A stretch of DNA of 64,000 nucleotides from Fidelibacterota bacterium (GTDB lineage: Bacteria; Fidelibacterota; UBA8477; JABMPR01), in contig JADHVL010000010.1 in assembly GCA_016784025.1 (NCBI GenBank), forward strand, positions 1-64,000, read 5' to 3'. Positions 24,966-32,855 of the stretch are shown in pieces (position 1 is the first letter of the stretch; each line of letters starts with the position of its first letter). The translations under genes were made by a program, and so were the position numbers. Under the pieces are notes generated by a model that worked only from the letters and a program-made list of their open reading frames with translations, did no database searches and had not been told where the DNA came from.

Positions 24966-26219
24966 ATGACGATGATTGTTCACAGAAGAAGGTCATACGT
25001 GGAGCAGAATCAATTCAAAGTATATGGGTACCGTTGGGTCATGCTCCTGGTGTTTATGCTGGTCATCTTTATGAATCAGTTGAGTTGGATCAGCTTCGCG
25101 CCCATCACCAGTCAGGCAGCAGCATTTTATAATGTCTCAGATTTAATGATCGGCTTATTGTCACTCATGTATATGATGGTGTATATCGCCATCTCTGTTC
25201 CAGCTTCATGGATTATCGATTCGAAAGGGATTCGGTTTGCTGTGGGTATTGGCGCAGCTTTAACCGGTGTCTTTGGACTAATGCGTGGTCTGTTTGCAGA
25301 AAATTATTATTTGGTTCTGACGGCACAGATTGGTCTGGCTGTGGGTCAACCTTTCCTGTTGAATGCCATGACCACGGTAGCGGCCCGTTGGTTTCCTATT
25401 GGACAGCGCGCCATAGCCGCTGGGATGGGTTCTTTGGCCATGTATGTTGGCATTGCCATAGGATTGGTGCTTACACCCTATCTAGCTCTTCATATACATA
25501 TCACGGGAGTGCTACTTGTATATGGAGTCGCCTCACCTGTAGTGGCAGTTCTCTTTTTTGTTTTTGCAAAAGATCGACCACCCACACCTCCTTGTGCCCC
25601 TGAACATGAAGAACGTTCCCTGGTTTATGATGGACTCAGGGACGCGTTACAGCGTAGTAATTTTATATATCTATTGATCCTTTTCTTTGTGGGTCTGGGG
25701 GTTTTCAATGCAGTAACGACCTGGGTTGAGGATATCGTCAGTCCCCGGAACTTTACCGTTATTCAAGCTGGTAAAATTGGTGGTCTGATGATTCTTGGTG
25801 GTATTCTGGGTGCCATAATCATGCCCATTCTATCTGATCGGGCAAATAAACGAACCCCTTTTTTACGTGCAGTGGTCATAGGCTCTATTCTAGGTTTGAC
25901 TGGAATAACCTTCGCTATGAGTTATTGGGTCATTCTTTTTTCAGCATTTATTTTTGGATTCTTTCTCCTTAGCGCAGGACCGCTGGGTTTTCAGTATGGC
26001 GCAGAAATTACCTATCCAGCCCCTGAAGGTACATCTAACGGTCTGATGTTGCTGGTGGGGCAAATTTCTGGAATCATCTTTATTCTTGGAATGGATATGT
26101 TCAAAGATCCAGTGACAGGATCCATGACAGCCCCTCTGACAGTACTTATTGGTTTTATGGTCATTGCTTTAGGGCTGAGCCTAAAATTAAAAGAGGCCAG
26201 TGATTTTCCTGGGAAATAG
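24966..26219 (+). CDS. MFS transporter, FLVCR-like
   Basis: 417 residues with 12 predicted membrane helices in two halves separated by a hydrophilic loop around residues 200-225 (KDRPPTPPCAPEHEERS). The first half has SWISFAPITSQAAAFYNVS and the motif-A-like loop PASWIIDSKGIRFAVGIGA. The segment GQPFLLNAMTTVAARWFP resembles the FLVCR (heme/choline) branch of the major facilitator superfamily, in which LN...W F/P before helix 5 is conserved. The substrate cannot be predicted. The gene is not obviously in an operon. Confidence 0.8.
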   Translation: MTMIVHRRRSYVEQNQFKVYGYRWVMLLVFMLVIFMNQLSWISFAPITSQAAAFYNVSDLMIGLLSLMYMMVYIAISVPASWIIDSKGIRFAVGIGAALTGVFGLMRGLFAENYYLVLTAQIGLAVGQPFLLNAMTTVAARWFPIGQRAIAAGMGSLAMYVGIAIGLVLTPYLALHIHITGVLLVYGVASPVVAVLFFVFAKDRPPTPPCAPEHEERSLVYDGLRDALQRSNFIYLLILFFVGLGVFNAVTTWVEDIVSPRNFTVIQAGKIGGLMILGGILGAIIMPILSDRANKRTPFLRAVVIGSILGLTGITFAMSYWVILFSAFIFGFFLLSAGPLGFQYGAEITYPAPEGTSNGLMLLVGQISGIIFILGMDMFKDPVTGSMTAPLTVLIGFMVIALGLSLKLKEASDFPGK

Positions 26220-26258
26220 GGTAAACGAAATGTTCAAGACTCTCAAAGAGGAGCTAAT

Positions 26259-26795
26259 ATGAGAAACATATTTTTAAAAACTGCTGTGGTAATGCTGGTG
26301 TTCTCCGTTGCATCAATCTATGCACAACTTCCCAAATTGAAGCTTTCGGCCCCTAAAAAGCCCGAGGTGGTTTATGATAGAATGGATGTCAAATCTATCA
26401 AGGCCAAGAAGGCCAAGGTTGAATTTGTGTATATCGTTGATAACCCAAACTCCTTTGGGGTTGATCATATCAAAGCGGATTATGAACTTTTATTAAAAGG
26501 CAAGTCCGCGGCAAAAGGAAAAGATGTAACTTTCACTATTCCCGCCAAGACCAAGCAAGAATTTAAGCTGCCCCTTGAGATTAATTATCTGGATGCCTTT
26601 GAGTCAGCCGGTATGCTGGCAAAGACAATCGCCAAGGGCAAAAAGAGCATCCCCTTCCAGATGGACATCACATTTAAGATAGAAGTAAAGCCACTAAAGT
26701 TTGACGTCCCCATAACAACCAAAGGCGATCTTCCCTTACCCAAGGCCAAAGCTCCCCAAAAAATCAAATTAAAGAAAAAGAAGCTGAAGCTTTAA
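26259..26795 (+). CDS. LEA14-like (LEA type 2/WHy domain) exported protein
   Basis: 178 residues with signal peptide (1-22, ASIYAQ). The WHy/LEA14 domain occupies about 40-155: YDRMDVKSIKAKKAKVEFVYIVDNPNSFGVDHIKADYELLLKG with the conserved NPN, then AAKGKDVTFTIPAKTKQEFKLPLEIN. The protein ends in a lysine-rich tail (KAPQKIKLKKKKLKL). Such proteins are single Ig-like domains linked to stress and desiccation in plants and bacteria. The basic tail may bind acidic surface polymers; this is inference. Confidence 0.8.
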   Translation: MRNIFLKTAVVMLVFSVASIYAQLPKLKLSAPKKPEVVYDRMDVKSIKAKKAKVEFVYIVDNPNSFGVDHIKADYELLLKGKSAAKGKDVTFTIPAKTKQEFKLPLEINYLDAFESAGMLAKTIAKGKKSIPFQMDITFKIEVKPLKFDVPITTKGDLPLPKAKAPQKIKLKKKKLKL

Positions 26796-26805
26796 AAAGA
26801 TAAAC

Positions 26806-26834
26806 ACCCAGGATATCAGCTTGTGGTCCTGGGT
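26806..26834. terminator. Hairpin after the LEA14-like gene
   Basis: ACCCAGGA (26806-26813) pairs with TCCTGGGT (26827-26834), an 8-bp perfect stem with a 13-base loop starting 11 bases after the stop codon. No T-run follows, so it may stall polymerase or protect the message end rather than act as a classic terminator. Confidence 0.45.
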
Positions 26835-26872
26835 ATATAATCCCTTGACAAGCCAAAAGCGCACAGCTAGCC

Positions 26873-26886
26873 TGAACATATGTTCA
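26873..26886. promoter_or_regulatory. Duplicate of the BMC-regulator operator
   Basis: The perfect 14-bp palindrome TGAACATATGTTCA occurs here and again at 28343-28356 in front of the BMC regulator. At both places it precedes an ATG by 7 bases and then the same N-terminal coding sequence. The upstream copy at 28322-28335 is not duplicated here. Confidence 0.7.
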
Positions 26887-26893
26887 GAATATC

Positions 26894-27037
26894 ATGCGTC
26901 CGATAGTTGTGGATAGAAACCTGCTTGTCTTGGAGGCTACCCGTCTCTATTACGAGCATAATCTCAATCAGGCTCAGATTGCTATTAGAGTGAAACTTCT
27001 GGCCATGATTACCGTGGAAACACCACAAAACATCTAG
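26894..27037 (+). pseudogene. Truncated duplicate of the BMC transcriptional regulator N-terminus
   Basis: 47 codons beginning at ATG 26894. Codons 1-30 match the start of the regulator gene at 28364. Residues 17-30 ([14 protein letters not shown]) are identical, and about 54 consecutive bases starting at CCCGTCTC are almost unchanged. The match ends just after the first helices of the helix-turn-helix, before the recognition helix, and a TAG follows. The copy lacks the sugar-binding domain, so it is either a dead duplicate or, if translated, a short peptide unable to bind DNA alone. It marks an event that placed the Fic gene between the partial and full copies. The rest of 27038-27156 shows nothing else recognisable. 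Confidence 0.8.
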
Positions 27038-27156
27038 ATCCATCTACCCTCAATAACTAAAATAGAGCTCACAACACATAGGAACAGAGCTCATTCCGAC
27101 ATATATTAGAGCTGTAATTGCTATTAAAATGAGCTACAAAAAAAGGTTCTTTTAAA

Positions 27157-28197
27157 ATGGTGGACGGGAAAACAACAGAAATCCTGGGGTTTATTAGAGA
27201 AAACCCCATGTTATCGTCAAAAGCGATTCATGATGGTTTGGCATCAAAAATTTCTTATGCCACGGTAAAGCGGGTTTTAACTCGGCTGGTCTTAGACCGG
27301 CTGGTGGTAGCCGTGGGTCGGGGTCGAGGGCGGAAATATGAAATGGGTCCAGCCTACCAGTTGTTTTATCCAGTTGACCCTGTCCAATATTTTGAAAAAG
27401 AAATCGATGAACGTGAGATTAGGCCGGGTTTCAGTTTTACCCTGATCACAGAGGTGTTACAGCAGGTGGATCTATTTACCGAAGCAGAATTACAAGATTT
27501 GACTGAGCTTCAGCAGAAATTTGAAGAAAAGGTTTCAGAACTGTCTAAGGCTGAATATGGCAAAGAATTTGAGAGGCTTGCCATTGACCTAAGTTGGAAG
27601 TCATCTCAGATTGAGGGTAATACCTATTCACTGCTAGAGACCGAGCTGTTGCTGAAAGAAAAGGAAACGGCCGCTGGGAAAACAAACGCAGAAGCCATTA
27701 TGCTACTCAATCATAAAGCAGCCCTTGACTTTGTCCTGGAAAACCCAGGGTATATTACGCCACTCAGTATCTCGAATATAAAAGACATTCATAGCATATT
27801 GGTTAAAGATTTGGATGTTGACCGGAATATTCGCAAACGAAGAGTGGGTATTTCAGGAACAAATTATAAACCCTTGGACAACGAGTTTCAAATCAAGGAA
27901 GCTCTGGGGGATATGTGTGAATTGATTAACAGCAAGCAAAGTGTTTTTGAAAAGGCCTTACTTGTGTTGGTTTTGATATCATACATTCAAGCTTTTGGAG
28001 ATGGCAACAAAAGAACTGCCCGCATCATAAGCAACGCGATTTTGATGGGTAGCGAATATTGCCCCATTTCTTATAGGACGATAGGCTCTGTAGAATATAA
28101 AAAAGCCATGTTGATATTTTATGAGCAAAACAATATCAGTCTATTTAAAAAGATATTTGTGAGTCAATTTGAATTTGCGGTTAATACCTACTTCTAA
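27157..28197 (+). CDS. Fic-domain protein with N-terminal winged helix; catalytic His replaced by Gln
   Basis: 346 residues. An N-terminal winged-helix domain (about 1-65: SSKAIHDGLASKISYATVKRVLTRL, basic wing GRGRGRK) suggests DNA binding. The Fic core follows. An inhibitory-helix motif of the [ST]xxxE[GN] type appears as SSQIEGN near 150. The active-site loop reads QAFGDGNKR at 278-286, where the consensus is HxFx[DE]GN[GK]R. The base that normally deprotonates the target hydroxyl is therefore Gln278 (codon CAA), so AMP transfer should be weak or absent. The protein may act as a regulator or an antidote-like binder, or the change may be a sequence error. It lies alone between the truncated and full copies of the BMC regulator and looks like an insertion. 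Confidence 0.85.
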   Translation: MVDGKTTEILGFIRENPMLSSKAIHDGLASKISYATVKRVLTRLVLDRLVVAVGRGRGRKYEMGPAYQLFYPVDPVQYFEKEIDEREIRPGFSFTLITEVLQQVDLFTEAELQDLTELQQKFEEKVSELSKAEYGKEFERLAIDLSWKSSQIEGNTYSLLETELLLKEKETAAGKTNAEAIMLLNHKAALDFVLENPGYITPLSISNIKDIHSILVKDLDVDRNIRKRRVGISGTNYKPLDNEFQIKEALGDMCELINSKQSVFEKALLVLVLISYIQAFGDGNKRTARIISNAILMGSEYCPISYRTIGSVEYKKAMLIFYEQNNISLFKKIFVSQFEFAVNTYF

Positions 28198-28321
28198 ATC
28201 TTTGGTGATCGCAAGCAAGGCGAGCCCTGTAATCTGCTGATTAACCCCGGGAAGGCCCATGAGCTTAACGTTTTGTATAAGGGACATTTTCTCTTGCCTC
28301 CCATGCATTAACAGTCTATCT

Positions 28322-28356
28322 TGAACACATGTTAATCCACAGTGAACATATGTTCA
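28322..28356. promoter_or_regulatory. Two tandem operator palindromes of the BMC operon
   Basis: Site 1 (28322-28335, TGAACACATGTTAA) matches site 2 (28343-28356, TGAACATATGTTCA, a perfect palindrome) at 12 of 14 positions. Their centres are 21 bp apart, two turns of DNA, as expected for cooperative binding by a tetrameric SorC/DeoR-type regulator. Site 2 ends 7 bases before the regulator ATG, so occupancy would block transcription of regulator and operon alike. Binding is inferred. Confidence 0.65.
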
Positions 28357-28363
28357 GGGCTAT

Positions 28364-29314
28364 ATGAGTCCTGTGGCTGCAGATAGAAGTCTACTTGTGT
28401 TGGAGGCAGCCCGTCTCTATTACGAGCATAATCTCAATCAGGCTCAGATTGCCACGAAGCTGGATGTCTCACGTCCAGGCGTTTCTCGTTTGCTCCAGGA
28501 AGCCCGCGATGCAGGCATCGTAAAAATTCAAATTGTTGATCCAGGTGCTGCCGGGACCCGTCTTGAGTCTGCTCTCAGAGAGAAATACTCTCTCAGGGAT
28601 GTTGTGGTGGTGCCCTCAGATTCAAGTGAGGCTGTCCTTAAGTCCCGACTTGGTTCCGCCCTTATAAACCTTTTAGATACATTAATAACTGAGAATACCA
28701 CACTGGGTGTGTCCTGGGGCTCAACCCTTCAGGCTGCCACAGAGCATCTCAAACCACGCTCCATTGACCATATGACAGTGGTTCAACTCAATGGTGGTGT
28801 TTCCAAGGCAGAGCTGGATACCCATGCTAGCGAAATTGCCAGACGCATGGGTGATAACTACCATGCCATTCCCTATTTATTGCCGTTGCCGGCCATCGTG
28901 GATACGCCTGAACTCAAACAAGCCATTACGTCGGACCGCCACATCGCCAAAACCTTGAAGCTGGCCAGAGAAGCAGACATTGCTGCTTTTACCATCGGAG
29001 CCTTTGGTTCTAAATCGGTGCTGGTCCAGGCTGACTATTTTGAAGAAGCTGAAGTTCAAGCGCTGATTGAGCAAGGCGCAGTAGCCGATATTTGTTCAAG
29101 ACTCATCAAAGCCGATGGTAGTATTTGTTCACCAGAACTGGATGATCGCACCATTGGTATCGAGCTGGATGAGCTCAAAGCGAAACCCAATACCATCGCT
29201 GTTGCCGGTGGCGCTGAAAAGGCCATGGCTGTCAAAGCAGGATTGGCTGGTGGTTATTTTCACAGTCTTATTACAGACGAAGATGTGGCTGCCACACTAT
29301 TAAGTGAGGATTAA
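28364..29314 (+). CDS. SorC-family regulator, DeoR (Bacillus type)-like
   Basis: 316 residues, the usual length. The N-terminal helix-turn-helix (about 14-50: [20 protein letters not shown], then [16 protein letters not shown]) is followed by the sugar-binding domain (about 60-312). That domain has [29 protein letters not shown] and [17 protein letters not shown], typical of SorC/DeoR effector domains that bind sugar phosphates. Bacillus DeoR, of this family, is released from DNA by deoxyribose 5-phosphate; this fits the DeoC domain encoded next. The gene overlaps no other but ends one base before the RpiB-DeoC start codon, so it leads the BMC operon and probably controls itself through the two palindromes in front of it. 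Confidence 0.9.
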   Translation: MSPVAADRSLLVLEAARLYYEHNLNQAQIATKLDVSRPGVSRLLQEARDAGIVKIQIVDPGAAGTRLESALREKYSLRDVVVVPSDSSEAVLKSRLGSALINLLDTLITENTTLGVSWGSTLQAATEHLKPRSIDHMTVVQLNGGVSKAELDTHASEIARRMGDNYHAIPYLLPLPAIVDTPELKQAITSDRHIAKTLKLAREADIAAFTIGAFGSKSVLVQADYFEEAEVQALIEQGAVADICSRLIKADGSICSPELDDRTIGIELDELKAKPNTIAVAGGAEKAMAVKAGLAGGYFHSLITDEDVAATLLSED

Positions 29315-29315
29315 C

Positions 29316-30725
29316 ATGAGTATTACAATAGCCTTAGGAGCAGATCACGGGGGCTATCCCCTCAAGGAAGCCATCAAGGAATTTCTGGAAAAGGAAGGTT
29401 ATCAGACCATCGATTGCGGGACGGATTCAACCGAAGCAGTGGATTACCCGGTCTTTGCCGCCAAAGTGGCTCGCAAAGTCGCTGATGGTTCAGCCCGTTT
29501 TGGAGTTATTGTAGATGGTGCCGGGATCGGATCGTCTATGGCTGCCAACAAAATTGCCAGTGTCCGAGCCGCCTTGTGCTATGACCTCTCCAGTGCCAAT
29601 AATGCCCGGGAACACAATGATGCCAACGTTCTGACCCTTGGGTCAGGATTAATTGGCTCCTCATTGGCCCAACAAATCGTCAAAAAATTTATTACCACGG
29701 AATGTACCGAGGAACGTCATTTAAAACGCGTTGGTATGATCGATGATCTACAAACGACAAAGGAAGAAGCCGAGAAGATGGAAACAACCTTAAAAGATCA
29801 GGAGCTGGGATCACTCAGTGATGCCGATATTCTGAAAATTGCCGAGCGCGTAGGTCAGATCGTCCAAGCCAGTGCCGGTAATGTGACCCCCAATCCACAG
29901 GTCACAATTGGTCATGACCATCAGGACACAGATATGGTCTGTCGATGTGGAGTCTGTGCCGAGAAGCAGCCTGACACCTATCGCAAGTTTATGGATTTTG
30001 GCGTGGAGCGTCTGGGTCTACATGATGCCACAGGAGCTGCGTCGGTTCCAGAAGATGTGGCCAAGTGTATTGACCATACCATCCTTAAGCCAGATGCCAC
30101 TGAAGATGATATTAAGACCCTGTGTGCTGAAGCTGATGAGTTTCAGTTTGCCACAGTCTGTATCAGTCCCAGTTATGTTCCCCTGGCCGCGAAAGAATTA
30201 GAAAATTCCACTGTCAAAGTTTGTACAGTGGTTGGATTTCCCTCAGGAGCACATCATCCCACCATCAAAGCCATGGAAACCCGTCGCGCCATTCGAGACG
30301 GTGCTGAGGAAATCGATATGGTTATCAATGTGGGAGCCCTGAAGAGCGGTAACGATGAGTTGGTCTATCGGGATATCCGCATGGTCTGTGAAGCCTGTGA
30401 AGATGGTGGCGCTATTTCCAAGGTTATCATAGAAGCCGCATTGCTAAATGATGATGAGAAGGTTCGCGCCTGTACTCTGGCTAAAAAAGCGCGCGCAGAT
30501 TTTGTCAAGACCTCAACAGGTTTTGGACCCCACGGAGCCACAGCAGCGGATGTTGAATTAATGGCCCGAACCGTTGCCCATACGGGTATTGGAGTTAAAG
30601 CCGCAGGTGGGATCAAATCCTTTGAAGATGCTCAGGATATGATCAAGGCTGGAGCAACAAGGATTGGTGCCAGCGCTGGAATTGCCATTGTTAAAAAAGC
30701 CCGTACCATCACCATGTCAAGTTGA
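29316..30725 (+). CDS. rpiB-deoC: RpiB-DeoC fusion: sugar-phosphate isomerase/deoxyribose-phosphate aldolase
   Basis: 469 residues from ATG 29316 (GTGAGGA 5 bases upstream). Residues 1-145 form an RpiB/LacAB domain ([36 protein letters not shown]). Asp67 stands where many RpiB enzymes have the catalytic Cys. A linker follows with an amphipathic helix at about 167-183 ([17 protein letters not shown]), then a GHDHQDTD stretch and CRCGVC (209-214), possibly a metal site. Residues 244-465 are DeoC: Asp334 in EIDMVINVG, the Schiff-base Lys398 in FVKTSTG, and Lys428 in GVKAAGGIK. DeoC cleaves 2-deoxyribose 5-phosphate to glyceraldehyde 3-phosphate and acetaldehyde. Its place in a BMC operon implies a lumen location. 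DeoC and RpiB together mark the SPU type of BMC. Confidence 0.92.
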   Translation: MSITIALGADHGGYPLKEAIKEFLEKEGYQTIDCGTDSTEAVDYPVFAAKVARKVADGSARFGVIVDGAGIGSSMAANKIASVRAALCYDLSSANNAREHNDANVLTLGSGLIGSSLAQQIVKKFITTECTEERHLKRVGMIDDLQTTKEEAEKMETTLKDQELGSLSDADILKIAERVGQIVQASAGNVTPNPQVTIGHDHQDTDMVCRCGVCAEKQPDTYRKFMDFGVERLGLHDATGAASVPEDVAKCIDHTILKPDATEDDIKTLCAEADEFQFATVCISPSYVPLAAKELENSTVKVCTVVGFPSGAHHPTIKAMETRRAIRDGAEEIDMVINVGALKSGNDELVYRDIRMVCEACEDGGAISKVIIEAALLNDDEKVRACTLAKKARADFVKTSTGFGPHGATAADVELMARTVAHTGIGVKAAGGIKSFEDAQDMIKAGATRIGASAGIAIVKKARTITMSS

Positions 30726-30738
30726 AATCTTCTCAGCA

Positions 30739-31355
30739 ACAGATGAAACACGGATAGAAAAACCGAAAGAGTAAAACCATCAGTGAAAATCCGTGTAGAT
30801 CAGTGGCAAGAGTAAAGAGAGAATGGAAAAAAGAAGCCACGGATTGACACAGATAAGCATAGATTTGAAAGCGTAATAAGGTAAAAGCTAGAGCAAAAAA
30901 AATGGAACAACAGACTACAAAACTTGAGCACGAAGAAACAACCAAGGCGATTATTGGTGCTGCTTTTGAAGTCTACAATGAGCTAGGGTATGGGTTTTTA
31001 GAAAAGGTTTATCAGCGAGCATTACAGTCTGAACTATTGCACAATGGACATAAGGCAGAACTCGAACCAGCCCTTGAAGTGAAATTTAAAAATGTGATCG
31101 TTGGCAATTACTTTGCAGATCTGCTTGTGGACAACAAGGTGATTGTAGAGCTCAAGGTTGCGAAATGGTATAACAAGAAGGATGAAGCCCAATTACTCAA
31201 TGAGTTAAAAGCCAGTGAGATCAAAGTAGGGCTTCTCATTAATTTTGGCAGAAATAAAGTTGAATTCAAACGGTTCATATATTAAGCCCACCGATCCTAT
31301 GGGTTCACCAGTTGTTGATACAAAAAACATCTGTGCAGATCTGTGTTTCATCTGT
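30739..31355. repeat. GxxExxY unit bounded by inverted repeats
   Basis: ACAGATGAAACAC at 30739-30751 is the exact reverse complement of GTGTTTCATCTGT at 31343-31355. Further partial matches follow inward (ATCCGTGTAGATCAGTGG, CACGGATTGACACAGATAAG on the left; CATCTGTGCAGATCTGTG on the right). The unit of 617 bp contains only the GxxExxY gene and splits the BMC operon between the aldolase and the first shell gene. Similar CACAGATGAACACAGAT sequences accompany GxxExxY genes in other genomes, so it behaves like a small mobile cassette. The mechanism is unknown. Confidence 0.65.
30902..31285 (+). CDS. GxxExxY protein (PD-(D/E)XK nuclease-like)
   Basis: 127 residues. The naming motif is present as GYGFLEKVYQRAL (G..E..Y). 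It is followed by LEPALEVKFKNVIVGNYFADLLVDNKVIVELKVAK, in which Asp (FADLLV) and the E-L-K triad match the PD-(D/E)XK nuclease fold. The protein ends with VGLLINFGRNKVEFKRFIY. The biological role of the family is unknown. It has no link to BMC metabolism and lies within an inverted-repeat unit, so it is best regarded as an inserted cassette. It keeps the operon direction, so read-through to the shell genes is possible. Confidence 0.9.
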   Translation: MEQQTTKLEHEETTKAIIGAAFEVYNELGYGFLEKVYQRALQSELLHNGHKAELEPALEVKFKNVIVGNYFADLLVDNKVIVELKVAKWYNKKDEAQLLNELKASEIKVGLLINFGRNKVEFKRFIY

Positions 31356-31381
31356 GGCTTAAAAACAAGTGGAGATTATTA

Positions 31382-32017
31382 ATGAGTGTAGATCTAAGAT
31401 CATATGTCTTTCTAGATAATTTGCAACCCCAGCATGCTGCTTTCTTTTGCACTATTGCCAGGGGCTTTCTGCCCTTAACCGGTATGGCATCGCTGTATGT
31501 TGAAATATCACCTGGAATTGAGATCAACCGAATAACTGACATCGCCCTGAAGTCCACTAATGTCACACCAGGCCTTCAGATTGTGGAGCGTCTTTATGGT
31601 TTGCTTGAAATCCATTCATTTTCTCAGGCAGATGTCCGCCAGGCTGGTTCAGCCATTCTGGATACCCTTGAGTTAAAAAAGGAAGATCGCTGGAAACCCA
31701 AGGTGGTATCCAGTCAAATCATCCGCAATATTGATGACCATCAGACTCAGTTGATCAATAGGATGCGTCATGGCAACATGATCATTCCCGGTGAATCCAT
31801 GTACGTCATGGAATGTGTACCAGCAGCTTATGCTGCACTGGCAGCCAATGAGGCTGAAAAAGCTGCCGATATCAATATTCTGGAAGTGCGGGCCACAGGT
31901 AGTTTTGGTCGTGTGTATCTCGGAGGAGAAGAGAAAGATATTGATGTAGCCTGGCGTGCTGCTGAATATGCCCTTGAGGGTGTTGAAGGCCGTGATCCAG
32001 AGGCTAAGAAGAAATAG
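31382..32017 (+). CDS. BMC-T shell protein, CsoS1D/CcmP-like (permuted double domain)
   Basis: 211 residues from ATG 31382 (GTGGAG upstream). The sequence follows CsoS1[50 protein letters not shown], then in the second domain [20 protein letters not shown] and [18 protein letters not shown]. CsoS1D trimers stack face to face and have a large central pore opened or closed by a Glu-Arg pair. The equivalent Glu69-Arg70 is present in IVERLYG. The protein would form gated pores for larger metabolites or cofactors (acetyl-CoA, NAD, sugar phosphates) in the shell. It ends about 190 bases before the BMC-H gene, the gap being occupied by repeats. Confidence 0.9.
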   Translation: MSVDLRSYVFLDNLQPQHAAFFCTIARGFLPLTGMASLYVEISPGIEINRITDIALKSTNVTPGLQIVERLYGLLEIHSFSQADVRQAGSAILDTLELKKEDRWKPKVVSSQIIRNIDDHQTQLINRMRHGNMIIPGESMYVMECVPAAYAALAANEAEKAADINILEVRATGSFGRVYLGGEEKDIDVAWRAAEYALEGVEGRDPEAKKK

Positions 32018-32048
32018 GTTTTTGTTATGATAGTGATTCTTTCATAAT

Positions 32049-32143
32049 GTCCCTTGTCTCATTGTCCCTCGACTACGCTCGGGAAGACAAGCTTGATTTC
32101 CTGAGGATAATCGGATTCGTCACACTGAGCGGAGTCGAAGTGT
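32049..32143. repeat. REP/MITE-like intergenic repeat
   Basis: The segment holds TTGTCCCTCGACTACGCTCG followed by GTCACACTGAGCGGAGTCG (32119-32137), both of the type GTC...TGAGC..AGTCGAA that is dispersed in intergenic DNA of many phyla. It lies between two shell-protein genes. The rest of 32018-32208 holds the ribosome-binding site ACAGGAGG of the BMC-H gene and nothing else I recognise. Confidence 0.6.
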
Positions 32144-32208
32144 AAGATATTATGGTAATAGATATAAATAAAATTAACACAAAGAAATAACAAACAGGAG
32201 GCAATAAA

Positions 32209-32520
32209 ATGTCTGAAGCTCTAGGAATGTTAGAAACCAGAGGATACCCCGCAGCAGTTGAAGCAGCCGATGCTATGGTCAAAGCTGCCAAGGTTGAATT
32301 GGTTGAGTATGAAAAAACAGGTGGCGGTTATGTCACTGTTGTGATCCGTGGTGATGTTGCTGCAGTAAAAGCTGCTTGTGATGCTGGTCGTGCCGGTGCC
32401 GCCCGAGTGGGTGAAATCGTTGCTGTTCATATCATTGCCCGTCCACATCCAAATGTGGATGCAGTTTTACCTCTCGGTCGCAATAAAGAAGGTAAAGCCG
32501 AACTGGCCAAAAGATCTTAA
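32209..32520 (+). CDS. BMC-H hexameric shell protein (PduA/EutM-like)
   Basis: 103 residues, one BMC domain. Seen are [57 protein letters not shown], then [18 protein letters not shown]. The hexamer interface Lys in AAKVEL and the edge motif ARPHP are typical. The pore-loop segment reads IRGDVAAV. These proteins form the flat facets of the shell and selective pores. The C-terminal tail is short ([11 protein letters not shown]). It is the only BMC-H in the locus. AGGAGG lies upstream and the next gene follows after 15 bases. Confidence 0.95.
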   Translation: MSEALGMLETRGYPAAVEAADAMVKAAKVELVEYEKTGGGYVTVVIRGDVAAVKAACDAGRAGAARVGEIVAVHIIARPHPNVDAVLPLGRNKEGKAELAKRS

Positions 32521-32535
32521 GTCAGGGGTGACCCT

Positions 32536-32835
32536 ATGATCCTGGCAAAAGTTGTTGGGACCGTTGTGGCCAGTCAGAAAGAGCCCAGTATGGATGGACT
32601 TAAGTTTCTGACCCTGCAACAGGTCGATATAGAGGGTAAAGCCAAGGGCGGATTTGTCATTGCGGCAGATGCCATGGGCGCCGGAGCCGGAGAAATGGTT
32701 CTGTATGCCAGTGGGAGTTCTGCTCGTCAAACCAAAGTTACCGAAAACCGACCTTGCGATGCAGTGGTCATGGCCATCGTTGACAATTGGGAGATTGATG
32801 GCAAGCTCAAATACAAAAAAGGACGGGATGATTAA
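32536..32835 (+). CDS. BMC-P pentameric vertex protein (EutN/CcmL family), copy 1
   Basis: 99 residues. [31 protein letters not shown] is the typical EutN/CcmL opening, followed by [20 protein letters not shown] (usual G.G..V.....S.AR) and [13 protein letters not shown]. Pentamers cap the twelve vertices of the shell. The C-terminal tail ([11 protein letters not shown]) is basic and longer than in the other two copies. It is co-transcribed with BMC-H. Confidence 0.95.
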   Translation: MILAKVVGTVVASQKEPSMDGLKFLTLQQVDIEGKAKGGFVIAADAMGAGAGEMVLYASGSSARQTKVTENRPCDAVVMAIVDNWEIDGKLKYKKGRDD

Positions 32836-32855
32836 TACCCCAGTCTTTCTTGTAT

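Noticed and set aside
26834-26850. TATAAT and TTGACA words near 26834-26850 as a promoter of the truncated regulator copy
   Set aside because: They are in the wrong order (the TATAAT lies before the TTGACA), so they do not form a sigma-70 promoter for this gene.
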